A DNA stretch of 64,000 nt from assembly GCF_029643245.1 (NCBI RefSeq), contig NZ_CP116398.1, positions 4,336,372 to 4,400,371 on the forward strand, written 5' to 3'. The notes under the pieces are model-generated. The model saw only the letters and a list, made by a program, of their open reading frames with translations. It searched no databases and was not told where the DNA came from. How positions within the stretch are numbered: the stretch's first letter is position 1; the number at the start of each line of letters is the position of its first letter. Made by a program: the position numbers and the translations under genes. Source of the stretch: Methylomonas sp. EFPC3 (lineage in GTDB: Bacteria > Pseudomonadota > Gammaproteobacteria > Methylococcales > Methylomonadaceae). This document shows, in pieces, positions 26,317 through 33,924 of the stretch.

Positions 26317-27522
26317 TCAGAACCAGTAGTCCTGGTCAGAATCGTTCGCCTCGTCATCGCTTCCCTCAGTCACCGTTTCAGGTTGTGCTGAATGCTCTGA
26401 CGGGTTGGATTCATCTGCAAAGTTACCGGTTTCCAGTTTGGCCTGGCTTTTCTCCAGCAAGATCTCAAGCGCCCAGTCGTCGGCCGAAGATTCCGGTTCG
26501 AGTTCATCGTCGAAGATGCCGTCAAACAGATCGGTAAAATCGTGGCTGTCTGGAACGGTTTCAACAATGACAGGTGTTGGTTCGGTTGCGACTAATGTTG
26601 CTGTTGGTACCGTTGGTGGCTCTAACTCCGCGTGTTCGACGATTTCATCAACGTCCGTCTCTTCAACAACGGGTGTTTGATTAACCAACAGCCCTTCACC
26701 GTGCCGCCGGGTTTTATCCGGATCGGACAACAGCATGGCTGTGGCCAGAATCTCCTGCAAAATGGGGCCTTCAATGGCGCCTTTGTTGGGAATTCTTGCC
26801 AGTAGATCGTCAATGGTGCTGACGACCGGCGCGACCCGATGATCCAGGAAGCCCAATCCATCGAGTTTATCCCGCATGCGGCGAATCGGCCGTAACGCAT
26901 TCCGCGTCACTTGCTCCTTACCTAGCAGCGATTGTTCGATGAGTTGATTGGCTTCCACGGAAATTTCGTAGAACATCTGCTCACTGAGCGAGCCGATTTT
27001 GCTGTCCAGTCGTGCAACATCCGCCGGTGGCAAGCTTTCGGGTAACCCGACACTGACCACCAGAAAATCAAACGACAATCGCGTTGAGACAAACTCCACC
27101 GAATCCACGGCTTGCTCGATGATGCCGGCAAATTCCGGATGGCGAACCACCCAGTCCGTCACCGCCGCATCGTAACCGGCAATAAACTCGGTTTTAGCTG
27201 CTGCAAAATCCAGCGCAATGCGCTCGAGTTCTGCGGTAATACCGGCAGCGGACTCAACCGGCACGGCAAAGCCACCCAGAAAGCGGGTGCCGACGCGCAA
27301 ACAAATGCGTTCGGCTTCTTTCTTCAGGCGGTTAAATACCGTCAGCTTATCGGGATCGAGCAAACGTTTTGATCCCAGGCTGGCTAAGTCCTCCGGCGGC
27401 AATTTGCTACCATCGGCCAGCACCAGGTCTTCTTTTTTCAGTTTCTTGCGGGCGCCGTAAATATTGGCATCCACTTTTACCAAGACCACGCGGTCTAAAA
27501 TTACTTGTGTTTCATTAGACAT
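26317..27522 (-). CDS. DUF3150 family ICE protein
   Basis: 401 residues. The DUF3150 region covers about 1-270 (VILDRVVLVKVDANIYGARK, LPPEDLASLGSKRLL), helical and soluble. The last 130 residues are acidic and end in DQDYWF. DUF3150 genes stand between CobS-like and CobT-like genes in ICEs and phages, as here, so a three-protein AAA-adaptor-VWA complex is likely. The terminal acidic-aromatic tail is shared with two other proteins of this block. AGGAGG precedes the ATG. Confidence 0.75.
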   Translation of the reverse strand: MSNETQVILDRVVLVKVDANIYGARKKLKKEDLVLADGSKLPPEDLASLGSKRLLDPDKLTVFNRLKKEAERICLRVGTRFLGGFAVPVESAAGITAELERIALDFAAAKTEFIAGYDAAVTDWVVRHPEFAGIIEQAVDSVEFVSTRLSFDFLVVSVGLPESLPPADVARLDSKIGSLSEQMFYEISVEANQLIEQSLLGKEQVTRNALRPIRRMRDKLDGLGFLDHRVAPVVSTIDDLLARIPNKGAIEGPILQEILATAMLLSDPDKTRRHGEGLLVNQTPVVEETDVDEIVEHAELEPPTVPTATLVATEPTPVIVETVPDSHDFTDLFDGIFDDELEPESSADDWALEILLEKSQAKLETGNFADESNPSEHSAQPETVTEGSDDEANDSDQDYWF

Positions 27523-27552
27523 AGGAACCTCCTAAAATGAGAGGCACACCCA

Positions 27553-27584
27553 TCCCCGCCGGGGCCGATGTGCCCCTATCGGGT
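27553..27584 (-). promoter_or_regulatory. Paired-hairpin leader element 7 (before DUF3150)
   Basis: CCCCGCCGGGG at 27554-27564 and CCCTATCGGG at 27574-27583. Confidence 0.62.
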
Positions 27585-27605
27585 TAAATGAAAATACCAA
27601 ACCGG

Positions 27606-28373
27606 TTAAAACCAGCAGTCGTCCGTGTCGGACATGGCCGCTGCCAGATTTAATCGGGGTTTGAGCAGACCTAACACTTCTGCGGTGTCGCGAATGCTGT
27701 CCAGATCAGTGCCAAACAATGTCAGCACGTCCTGTTCAGCTTTCAGATCGACCGAGAGGTCTCGGGCGGTTTCGGTGGCAATATCGATGTCCACGCCTTT
27801 GAAGCCTTTTGCTTTCAATGCCAGTAAAAACAACCAAGGCAGAATGCCATGCGCTGATTTAATCTGGCCGTTCAGTTCAAAGGTTTCGGCATTGAGGGTG
27901 GCATTAATCAATTGTTGCCAGCCATCCCAGTCTTGTGCAGGCGTAGCATGTTGATCCGACAAGGTTTGAATAACGCCGATCAGTCGCCTGACCTCGATAC
28001 CCAATTCCACTCGAATGGCCTGTTTCGCTCGACATTCGATGGTCCAATACAGCGCATCGACGGGTGGAGGTAGCTCGGGGTCGGGATTTGCATCAGGTTC
28101 AGGTCTTTGTGGCTGGGTTGCCGGAGTCTTGCCCGGAAACACCACATTACCGTTCACATCAATTTCAACTGCGCCGACCAAGACATAGCCTTTGGCTTGC
28201 TTTTGTCGTTCGATGTCGAGTTGCTCAACGCCGTATCGGTTGCTAACGCCCGGCAATCGATCTGCCGTTTTCCCCCAACGCGTCGTTATTGATCCATCCG
28301 AATTACCCCTGATTGCCCAGTCTTTGGAACTGCCGTCAGGGTTACGATGACGATAGAGATTCCAGGCGGCCAT
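27606..28373 (-). CDS. WGR-domain ICE protein
   Basis: 255 residues. The N-terminal WGR domain (about 1-85: WNLYRHRNPDGSSKDWAIR, TTRWGKTADRLPG) is a nucleic-acid or protein interaction fold also found in PARPs. A proline-rich linker and a helical C-terminal part follow, ending TDDCWF. It starts 2 bases after the CobS-like stop and has no leader element of its own, so it is translated with that gene and likely works with the ATPase. Confidence 0.72.
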   Translation of the reverse strand: MAAWNLYRHRNPDGSSKDWAIRGNSDGSITTRWGKTADRLPGVSNRYGVEQLDIERQKQAKGYVLVGAVEIDVNGNVVFPGKTPATQPQRPEPDANPDPELPPPVDALYWTIECRAKQAIRVELGIEVRRLIGVIQTLSDQHATPAQDWDGWQQLINATLNAETFELNGQIKSAHGILPWLFLLALKAKGFKGVDIDIATETARDLSVDLKAEQDVLTLFGTDLDSIRDTAEVLGLLKPRLNLAAAMSDTDDCWF

Positions 28374-28375
28374 GA

Positions 28376-29317
28376 CTAGACCTGCCAGTCATCACCAAAC
28401 ACATCCTTGGCGATGCGATGAATCGCTTCGCGTTCAGCAGGTTCAGCTCGAAAGGTCAAGGCCCGATCCAGGGAATAGGCCAAGGCATTAGGCGCACTTT
28501 TGAAGGTGGCCACCAACGATGCCCAGCGCACTAAACCGCGCGTGGATAAGGTCACCGATAACATGCCGCCGCCATCGGCACCGCCGACAAAGACTTTACG
28601 AATCTGATTGGCGACTTTGATCATGCTTTCGCGTACCGTTTCCGGCATACTCGGCACCACATCGGCCAGCAGTTTCATTTCGTCTTCGGGTTCGGGGTAG
28701 CCGACTTCCATCAGTCGAAACCTGTCTAAGAAGGCTAGGTTCTGACGTAATACACCTTGGTACAAGCCCGACTGATCGCCACTACCAGCACTATTGCCGG
28801 TGGCGACCAAACGGAATTTAGGGTGCGGCGTAATCACATCGCCAGTCTGCGGAATTGTTAGAGGTTTCCCTTCAACAATTTCATTCAAGCCAATCAGCTC
28901 GGCAGGATCGATGGCATCGATTTCGTTGATCAACAGCACATGACCCAAGCGTACCGCCAGAGTCAACGGACCATCGATCCACTTCATCGCGCCGCCGTCG
29001 ACCAGCATGTACTGGCCGAGCAGATCATTAAGTTCCAATCGACCGTGACCGGTGACCGGATGCACGCCCCAATGGAGACGCGCCGCGACTTGCTCCAACA
29101 ACGAGGTTTTTCCGGAACCGGTAGGGCCGGTCAGGTATAAACCGTCGCCATTGTGAGCGCCTAAAAATGCCAGCACGTCGCGCAAGTGATCCTTGCGAAA
29201 CACGTACGGCTTTTGCGCCGGTACATAAGCATTTTGGCCTGGTTTGAAACCTTCCACTTTCATGGAAGCAGGGGCTGTAATGCCGAAGGTATCGGCAATC
29301 GAATAAGATTGATACAT
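28376..29317 (-). CDS. CobS/MoxR-type AAA+ ATPase
   Basis: 313 residues. Walker A GPTGSGKT at 64-71, Walker B LLINEID at 128-134, sensor VATGNSAGSGD near 173, and an arginine region FLDRFR. This is the CobS-like MoxR branch that remodels partner complexes with VWA proteins; the CobT-like VWA gene is two genes on. It is the first gene of a CobS-WGR-DUF3150-CobT set seen in SXT-type ICEs (from memory of their gene order). Confidence 0.85.
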   Translation of the reverse strand: MYQSYSIADTFGITAPASMKVEGFKPGQNAYVPAQKPYVFRKDHLRDVLAFLGAHNGDGLYLTGPTGSGKTSLLEQVAARLHWGVHPVTGHGRLELNDLLGQYMLVDGGAMKWIDGPLTLAVRLGHVLLINEIDAIDPAELIGLNEIVEGKPLTIPQTGDVITPHPKFRLVATGNSAGSGDQSGLYQGVLRQNLAFLDRFRLMEVGYPEPEDEMKLLADVVPSMPETVRESMIKVANQIRKVFVGGADGGGMLSVTLSTRGLVRWASLVATFKSAPNALAYSLDRALTFRAEPAEREAIHRIAKDVFGDDWQV

Positions 29318-29364
29318 AGTGAACTCCTTTGCTTGAGGTTATTACCCGAAGCAGGGGCACACCG

Positions 29365-29396
29365 ATCCCCGGACGGGAACAGTATCCCCGTCGGGT
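29365..29396 (-). promoter_or_regulatory. Paired-hairpin leader element 8 (before CobS-like gene)
   Basis: CCCCGGACGGG at 29367-29377 and CCCCGTCGGG at 29386-29395. Confidence 0.62.
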
Positions 29397-29471
29397 AGGA
29401 ATGAATATCTGGCGAACCAGAGTGTTTGACAAACTAATTAACAGCGTTTATGCCGAGACTGAACCCGTAGC

Positions 29472-30473
29472 TCAGAACCAGTAATCCACGCCTGCGATGT
29501 CTTTTAAGACTTCCGCATCAAAAGGCACTTCCGCGAGCCGACCGCTGTCATCACGACAGGTAATGCGCACCCTTGGAGTGGGCAATTTACGGTAGCGGTC
29601 GAGTACAGCGTCGGTGACATCCGGCAATAACGCCTTCATCACCGCTTTGTAATCAATCGCGCCTTGGCTCTGAAAACGACTGACCCGTAATCCGGAATGT
29701 TCAGCCAGCAGATACTCACCCATTAACGACACCAGGTTTTGCTCGATGTCGGATTGATGGGCTTCCAAAGCTTTAAGCTGGGCTTTCAAGTCGTCGATTT
29801 TCGTGGCATGGCTGCGATAGTTCGCCGCCAGTTGCTGCCATTGCTGTTCAGACAGACCTTGCGGTAAATACAAATCCCGCTCCGGTTGCTTGTCAGGTTC
29901 CTTGCGGTTTTTGACCTTTGCCCAGAATTCCATGGCGGTATCGACCAACTGACTGAGAAATACCTCATCCCGTTGGATCTCAAACGTCACGTCCTGACCT
30001 TGATGGTAGAAAAACAAAAAGCCGCGTTGAGCCTCTGCTACCAGTATTTGCTGTTGCACTTGGCACCAGTAAAGCTGATAGGCTTCGGATTGTTCGCGGT
30101 TGAGCACGACATCCAGAAAGGTCGATTCATGCGGACATTTGATTTCTACCGGCTCGTTTGTGTCCGATAAGCCATCAAACGACGCCCGCATCAGTGGAAA
30201 CTGCTCGGACTCTGCACAAAGTGGTAGTAGCATGACATCGTGCTGTTCCTCGAAGCGTTGTAAGGCTTCAGGTTCTTGCGCGATACCGATCCGAATCAAC
30301 GGATTGTTATCTAGGTTAGCTTTGAGCACGAGGCCGACCTTTTCGGCCCACAAGCGCCAAGGGGTTTTGTGTGGCGAACGATTCATAATAATCGCCGCCT
30401 CACTGGCACTGACGCCTTGGGCTCGCCAAGCACACCATTCGTCCGATCGCTGCGAGACATTGATGATGTTCAT
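29472..30473 (-). CDS. YqaJ-like viral-type exonuclease (alkaline exonuclease partner of RecT)
   Basis: 333 residues. PD-(D/E)XK exonuclease of the lambda Exo/YqaJ type: SRSPHK-like start region, then D100 in ASFDGL and E110/K112 in VEIKCP. It resects 5' strands for single-strand annealing recombination, with the RecT/Bet annealase two genes upstream. A coiled-coil extension follows (about 205-260). It ends in VDYWF. Its ATG overlaps the stop of the 110-residue gene by one base, so it has no leader element of its own. Confidence 0.85.
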   Translation of the reverse strand: MNIINVSQRSDEWCAWRAQGVSASEAAIIMNRSPHKTPWRLWAEKVGLVLKANLDNNPLIRIGIAQEPEALQRFEEQHDVMLLPLCAESEQFPLMRASFDGLSDTNEPVEIKCPHESTFLDVVLNREQSEAYQLYWCQVQQQILVAEAQRGFLFFYHQGQDVTFEIQRDEVFLSQLVDTAMEFWAKVKNRKEPDKQPERDLYLPQGLSEQQWQQLAANYRSHATKIDDLKAQLKALEAHQSDIEQNLVSLMGEYLLAEHSGLRVSRFQSQGAIDYKAVMKALLPDVTDAVLDRYRKLPTPRVRITCRDDSGRLAEVPFDAEVLKDIAGVDYWF

Positions 30474-30805
30474 CACGACTGCTCCTGCAAGCGAATATGA
30501 CAACCGAGGTGCAGTGTCGATAACCCGCGCCTAACGAGTTGATGATTACAGCGCCTGGCCCAGTGATAATCCGCAAAGACCAGCAAAATCTGATCGACAT
30601 TAGCAAGATAAAGCCCGCCATAGCTTTCGACCAAACTTTGCAATTCAGTCGGACTAGGCACAGGAATTTCATGCACCGAATGGCCTGGATTTATGCTGCG
30701 CTCCAAGTAACTGCGTCCATGTCGGCGTAATACCGTTGGTGAATCGTAACGATGCCAGTCGGTATGACACGGTAGGCGGTTTGATGATTGATCAATAGCA
30801 TTCAT
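30473..30805 (-). CDS. Small unrecognised protein between RecT and exonuclease
   Basis: 110 residues, beginning MNAIDQSSNRLPCHTDWHRY, His- and Arg-rich, no clear domain. GGAG precedes ATG 30805. It is coupled to the exonuclease gene by a one-base overlap, so it may help it. Function unknown. Confidence 0.5.
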   Translation of the reverse strand: MNAIDQSSNRLPCHTDWHRYDSPTVLRRHGRSYLERSINPGHSVHEIPVPSPTELQSLVESYGGLYLANVDQILLVFADYHWARRCNHQLVRRGLSTLHLGCHIRLQEQS

Positions 30806-30837
30806 GACATCTCCTTCAGTAAAAAGGCGCCATGACA

Positions 30838-30875
30838 ATCACCCCAAGGGCGATACAAGGCGCCCTGGTAGGGTT
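30838..30875 (-). promoter_or_regulatory. Paired-hairpin leader element 9
   Basis: ATCACCCCAAGGGCGAT at 30838-30854 (7-bp arms with one G-T pair) and CCCTGGTAGGG at 30863-30873. Confidence 0.62.
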
Positions 30876-30924
30876 GAAAATGACCAGCGAGTGGCTGGCA
30901 GTTAAAGGTTAAAACATCAAACGA

Positions 30925-31977
30925 TTAGCGATGCGTGCCGAGCGTTTCCCGTGCTTGGGTGAGCGCTTCAGAAGCAGGATCGGACATCGGCGGTATGGCC
31001 GTGCTGTCAATCGGATGCTGGGCATCAGTTGACGTTGCCATGGCCGCTGTCGAGGCTTTGTCCAATTCCGCAATGGCAAAGGTCAAATCCAGTCCGACAA
31101 ACTTGTTGTTGGCATAGTCGTAAGCCGCTTTCCAGGCCCCAGCCAACGCGGTACGTCGGACCAGTTCACTAACCGCTTTTTGCACCTTGGGTGAAATCAT
31201 CGATAGATCAATCACCCGCGGTGGCTCAACAGTGCCGACATTCGCATCATCGCGAAACACTGCTTCGTCAACGCGACTGGCTGTGCCATTAATCACACTG
31301 CCATCATTGATGTCGTCGATGCTTTTGCCATCCATTTCCTCTGCGGCATAGCCACATTCCTCAGGAAAGGCCGCACGCAGTGAAGCCGCTTTACCGCACT
31401 TGGCCAACTGACCTTTTGGCCGTTTGATCCACATAGCGGTGGGTACTTGCGAGTTTTTACCGCCAGCGGTGCTATACGCTTCTTGCCAATACACTTCTTC
31501 GGTGAAGGCACAGCGCTTGCCGCTGACAATCCGGTACACGGTTACCGCAACCCATTCGGGAAACGTCACGGTGACACTGGATTCTTGCCATTGGTCGTTG
31601 TCGTCCTTATAGCGACCGCTAAAGGTTTTGGTGATATCGGGTCCCCATACGGGGCGATCCATTCCAGCCCAAACCCCGGTGCGCGAGGCTGTGGTCTGGA
31701 TTTCCATAATGGACGGCCAAACGGTTTCGACATTACGGCCCAAGGCGGCACTCCACATCGGCACCACATGCACCGGCTTTTTGAAAATATCCAGCTTGCG
31801 AGCTTTGCAGTAATCCAGCGCCATTAAGATGGCTTCGGGCGTTTTAGCCGTTGGGAAAGTCACTTCGGTAAGCACTTTCCAGGATTGCTCGGAAAGGCCA
31901 TAGACCTGGTTGGCGTCAATCGGCATCAGCAGATTGCGGGTTTTGGGTGGGTAATGGGTACGGGATTGATTGCTCAT
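30925..31977 (-). CDS. bet: RecT/Bet-family single-strand annealing protein
   Basis: 350 residues. Phage lambda Bet/RecT-like annealase: LTEVTFPTAKTPEAILMALD, KPVHVVPMWSAALGR and GQLAKCGKAASLRAAFPEE are typical blocks. It anneals complementary single strands covered by SSB and makes ICEs recombinogenic. ATG 31977 follows GGAG. It is downstream of ssb and upstream of the exonuclease, the ssb-bet-exo order of SXT-type ICEs. Confidence 0.88.
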   Translation of the reverse strand: MSNQSRTHYPPKTRNLLMPIDANQVYGLSEQSWKVLTEVTFPTAKTPEAILMALDYCKARKLDIFKKPVHVVPMWSAALGRNVETVWPSIMEIQTTASRTGVWAGMDRPVWGPDITKTFSGRYKDDNDQWQESSVTVTFPEWVAVTVYRIVSGKRCAFTEEVYWQEAYSTAGGKNSQVPTAMWIKRPKGQLAKCGKAASLRAAFPEECGYAAEEMDGKSIDDINDGSVINGTASRVDEAVFRDDANVGTVEPPRVIDLSMISPKVQKAVSELVRRTALAGAWKAAYDYANNKFVGLDLTFAIAELDKASTAAMATSTDAQHPIDSTAIPPMSDPASEALTQARETLGTHR

Positions 31978-32008
31978 TGCGTGTCTCCTTAAAAAGTGAG
32001 GACGCAAT

Positions 32009-32040
32009 GCCCCAGTCGGGGAATGACGTCCCCATGGGGT
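32009..32040 (-). promoter_or_regulatory. Paired-hairpin leader element 10 (before bet)
   Basis: CCCCAGTCGGGG at 32010-32021 and CCCCATGGGG at 32030-32039. Confidence 0.63.
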
Positions 32041-32121
32041 AAAAAACACCGACATAGCAACGCTATTCGGCAAATTGTGAGTAGTTCAAGCCGGTTGGCC
32101 GAAAGTCACTAAAGCGGTTGA

Positions 32122-32565
32122 TCAGAAAAACGGGATATCATCGAAATCCTCATCCATACCTGCAGCATCAGATGCAGTGGATGGTGAAGAAGTCGGATGG
32201 GCATGGCCATTGGTGCCAGACGAATCGCCTGCGCGATCCAGCATTTGCAGTTCATGAGCCACGACTTCCGTGCGGTAGCGCTTTTCGCCATTTTTGTCCC
32301 ATTGCTGAGTGCGAAGCGTGCCTTCCACGTAAATCTGGCAACCTTTCTTCAAATACTCGCCAGCGGTGTCGGCCAGTTTTTTGAAAAAAACCACCCGATG
32401 CCATTCCGTACGTTCTTGTTTGGCGTTTTTTGTATCTTTCCAGACTTCGCTGGTCGCCAAACGCACTGCAACCACTTTGCCGCCGTTATTGGGTAGATAC
32501 CGAATATCCGGATCAGCGCCAAGACGACCCAATAAAATAACTTTATTCACACCACGGTTTGCCAT
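32122..32565 (-). CDS. ssb: Single-stranded DNA-binding protein
   Basis: 147 residues. The OB fold is clear ([48 protein letters not shown]), followed by a Gly/Ser/His-rich linker and the acidic tip [10 protein letters not shown] that docks partner enzymes. ATG 32565 has GGAGG. An ICE copy next to bet and exo points to a role in ICE recombination and in protecting incoming single strands. Confidence 0.94.
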   Translation of the reverse strand: MANRGVNKVILLGRLGADPDIRYLPNNGGKVVAVRLATSEVWKDTKNAKQERTEWHRVVFFKKLADTAGEYLKKGCQIYVEGTLRTQQWDKNGEKRYRTEVVAHELQMLDRAGDSSGTNGHAHPTSSPSTASDAAGMDEDFDDIPFF

Positions 32566-32646
32566 GATCAAATCCTCCAATCGGCCGCGCCCGACAGTTA
32601 AAAATAAACCCATCTGCGCGGTGATGGGGATCGTCCTGGAGGCATC

Positions 32647-32680
32647 ATCCCGGTTGGGAAAATACATTCCCGGACAGGGT
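32647..32680 (-). promoter_or_regulatory. Paired-hairpin leader element 11 (before ssb)
   Basis: ATCCCGGTTGGGAA at 32647-32660 and TTCCCGGACAGGGT at 32667-32680, 82 bases before the ssb ATG. Confidence 0.6.
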
Positions 32681-32693
32681 AAAAACAAAATCA

Positions 32694-32794
32694 CATCAGG
32701 CTTGACGCACCTGATACGACGATGAACACCATCGCCGCCGCTTAACAACGGAACGCCGGCTAATGCCGGATTCAGTCGTCTTGAAAGACAACAT
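32694..32794. ncRNA. Stem-loop chain, copy B (candidate structured RNA)
   Basis: Five stems matching copy A: ATCAGG/CCTGAT (32695-32715, same 9-base loop), CGATG/CATCG (32720-32734), CCG/CGG (32738-32751), CCGGC-TAAT-GCCGG (32756-32769) and GTCT-TGAA-AGAC (32778-32789). The single-stranded joints GGAACG and ATTCAG are identical in the two copies, while several paired positions change on both sides. Located upstream of ssb as copy A is upstream of the 24057 gene. Confidence 0.55.
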
Positions 32795-33000
32795 GAAGGG
32801 TTGGGTGGAGTTGCTGACAGGAAACCGTTTCAGCAAAAGCACTGTCGGTTTGGCCATCAAACAACTGTCGAGGCCATTGAAGCAGAAAACATTTGGAGGG
32901 ATCTTGCAGCAAATGTCGTATTCGTCATTAGCTGCAAAAGGCATTAAAAAATCTTGGCTTACTATCGGGTGCTATCCCTCATCGTGAACCAGGAACGCAA

Positions 33001-33675
33001 ATGGCAGAAATTTCCGCAACGATTAAACCCGCTCGACTTGCGATTAGCCGTCCGGTGTTTGAACGAACTTTCAAGATTAACAGCGAGCAAGCCATTCGCG
33101 TCATACGCAATAGTTATGAGCGCTTGATTCGATCGCTGTATGCGATTGATGTGATTTTGCGCATCGTTGGTCAGGAACAAGCCGTCGATGAAATTGAAGC
33201 TATTGTCAGTATGATGATTACCGAATGTGCCGAACAACTTCAGCAGGAAAAAGCCCGTCTGGAGAAATTGAAAGCGGATAACGGGATTGCTGAAATACCC
33301 ACCTACACCCATCCCCGCGAATTCGTGGCTCGGATTGCCTCGCCGCAAATTGCCCAGTTTGTAGAGTTGATTCGACTGCTCGATCAACTGATGATGGTCA
33401 TGGATACCTTGTGGCTATGCCAGGTCATCGACAATAAGCATTGTGTGGATGCCCGGTACCATTGGCAGCAACGGTTACAGCGTTTGGCTAATCGAATTGT
33501 CACCATCGAACGGCAGGCGCATCGGGAAGCGTATGCACAAGGGCATGGTGAAGAGGTGCGGTTGGCTCGGCAAGAATCTGGTCTTCAAGATGAGCCGGAA
33601 ACCGTAACCGAAGACGAATCCGTGATGGATGAATCCGATTCATCGCAAAACACCGGTAAGGCGGGGTCAAGATGA
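33001..33675 (+). CDS. Helical ICE protein, possibly AcaB/DUF1845-like
   Basis: 224 residues. INSEQAIRVIRNSYERLIRS and SPQIAQFVELIRLLDQLMMV recall a family of ICE proteins annotated DUF1845 or AcaB-like; this is from memory and unsure. It is all-helical with an acidic C-terminal tail and no membrane segment. The ATG of the next small gene overlaps its stop (ATGA), showing an operon. It is divergent from ssb. Confidence 0.45.
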   Translation: MAEISATIKPARLAISRPVFERTFKINSEQAIRVIRNSYERLIRSLYAIDVILRIVGQEQAVDEIEAIVSMMITECAEQLQQEKARLEKLKADNGIAEIPTYTHPREFVARIASPQIAQFVELIRLLDQLMMVMDTLWLCQVIDNKHCVDARYHWQQRLQRLANRIVTIERQAHREAYAQGHGEEVRLARQESGLQDEPETVTEDESVMDESDSSQNTGKAGSR

Positions 33676-33871
33676 TCACGAACCGGGATGAAATAACCTT
33701 GATGGTGTCATTATCCGATCAGGAAGCTTGGGATCTGGCGCAGTTTTTAAAGCGTGTCGGTTTGCCGAATTTCGCACTAATGCTGTAGATGGTGATGAGG
33801 CTTACCGGATGCAAGCAGCTGCGGAAAAGATCAAAAGCGGCTTGGCGGCAATTGGCTATAGCCCACGATAG
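33672..33871 (+). pseudogene. Small ICE protein gene broken by a one-base frameshift
   Basis: The first frame gives SDQEAWDLAQFLKRVG and stops at 33787-33789. The next frame continues RTNAVDGDEAYRMQ to a stop at 33869-33871. Joined, they read like the common ICE family with AWALAQFLKRVG...EAY...L...GYxPR (DUF7706-type, from memory). The shift lies near GGTTTGCCG at about 33757; one extra T would restore one frame. It overlaps the upstream stop by ATGA. Sequencing error or true decay cannot be told apart. Confidence 0.55.
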
Positions 33872-33924
33872 CCGAATAATTTCGGCTAATCGGACATCAT
33901 TGTTTGCTATTACAGAAGTTTTTA

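Larger units (their letters stand above)
32566..33000. other. Gene-poor gap with two structured elements
   Basis: 435 bases between divergent ssb and the 33001 gene. It holds leader element 11 (32647-32680) and stem-loop chain copy B (32694-32794). A 64-codon plus-strand frame (32793-32987) follows without a convincing ribosome binding site. Confidence 0.5.

Noticed and set aside
24408..29317. Cobalamin synthesis cobaltochelatase genes
   Set aside because: CobS- and CobT-like genes are present without cobN or other corrin genes and lie among ICE recombination genes, so a cobalt role is unlikely.
19728..32680. CRISPR array or REP/BIME repeats as explanation of the CCC-GGG elements
   Set aside because: Copies are one per gap with no constant repeat or unique spacers, differ in loop and flank, and always sit before a start codon, unlike CRISPR or REP clusters.
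32793..32987. 64-codon frame right after stem-loop chain B
   Set aside because: No convincing ribosome site and no similarity to the frame after copy A; kept only as a remark.
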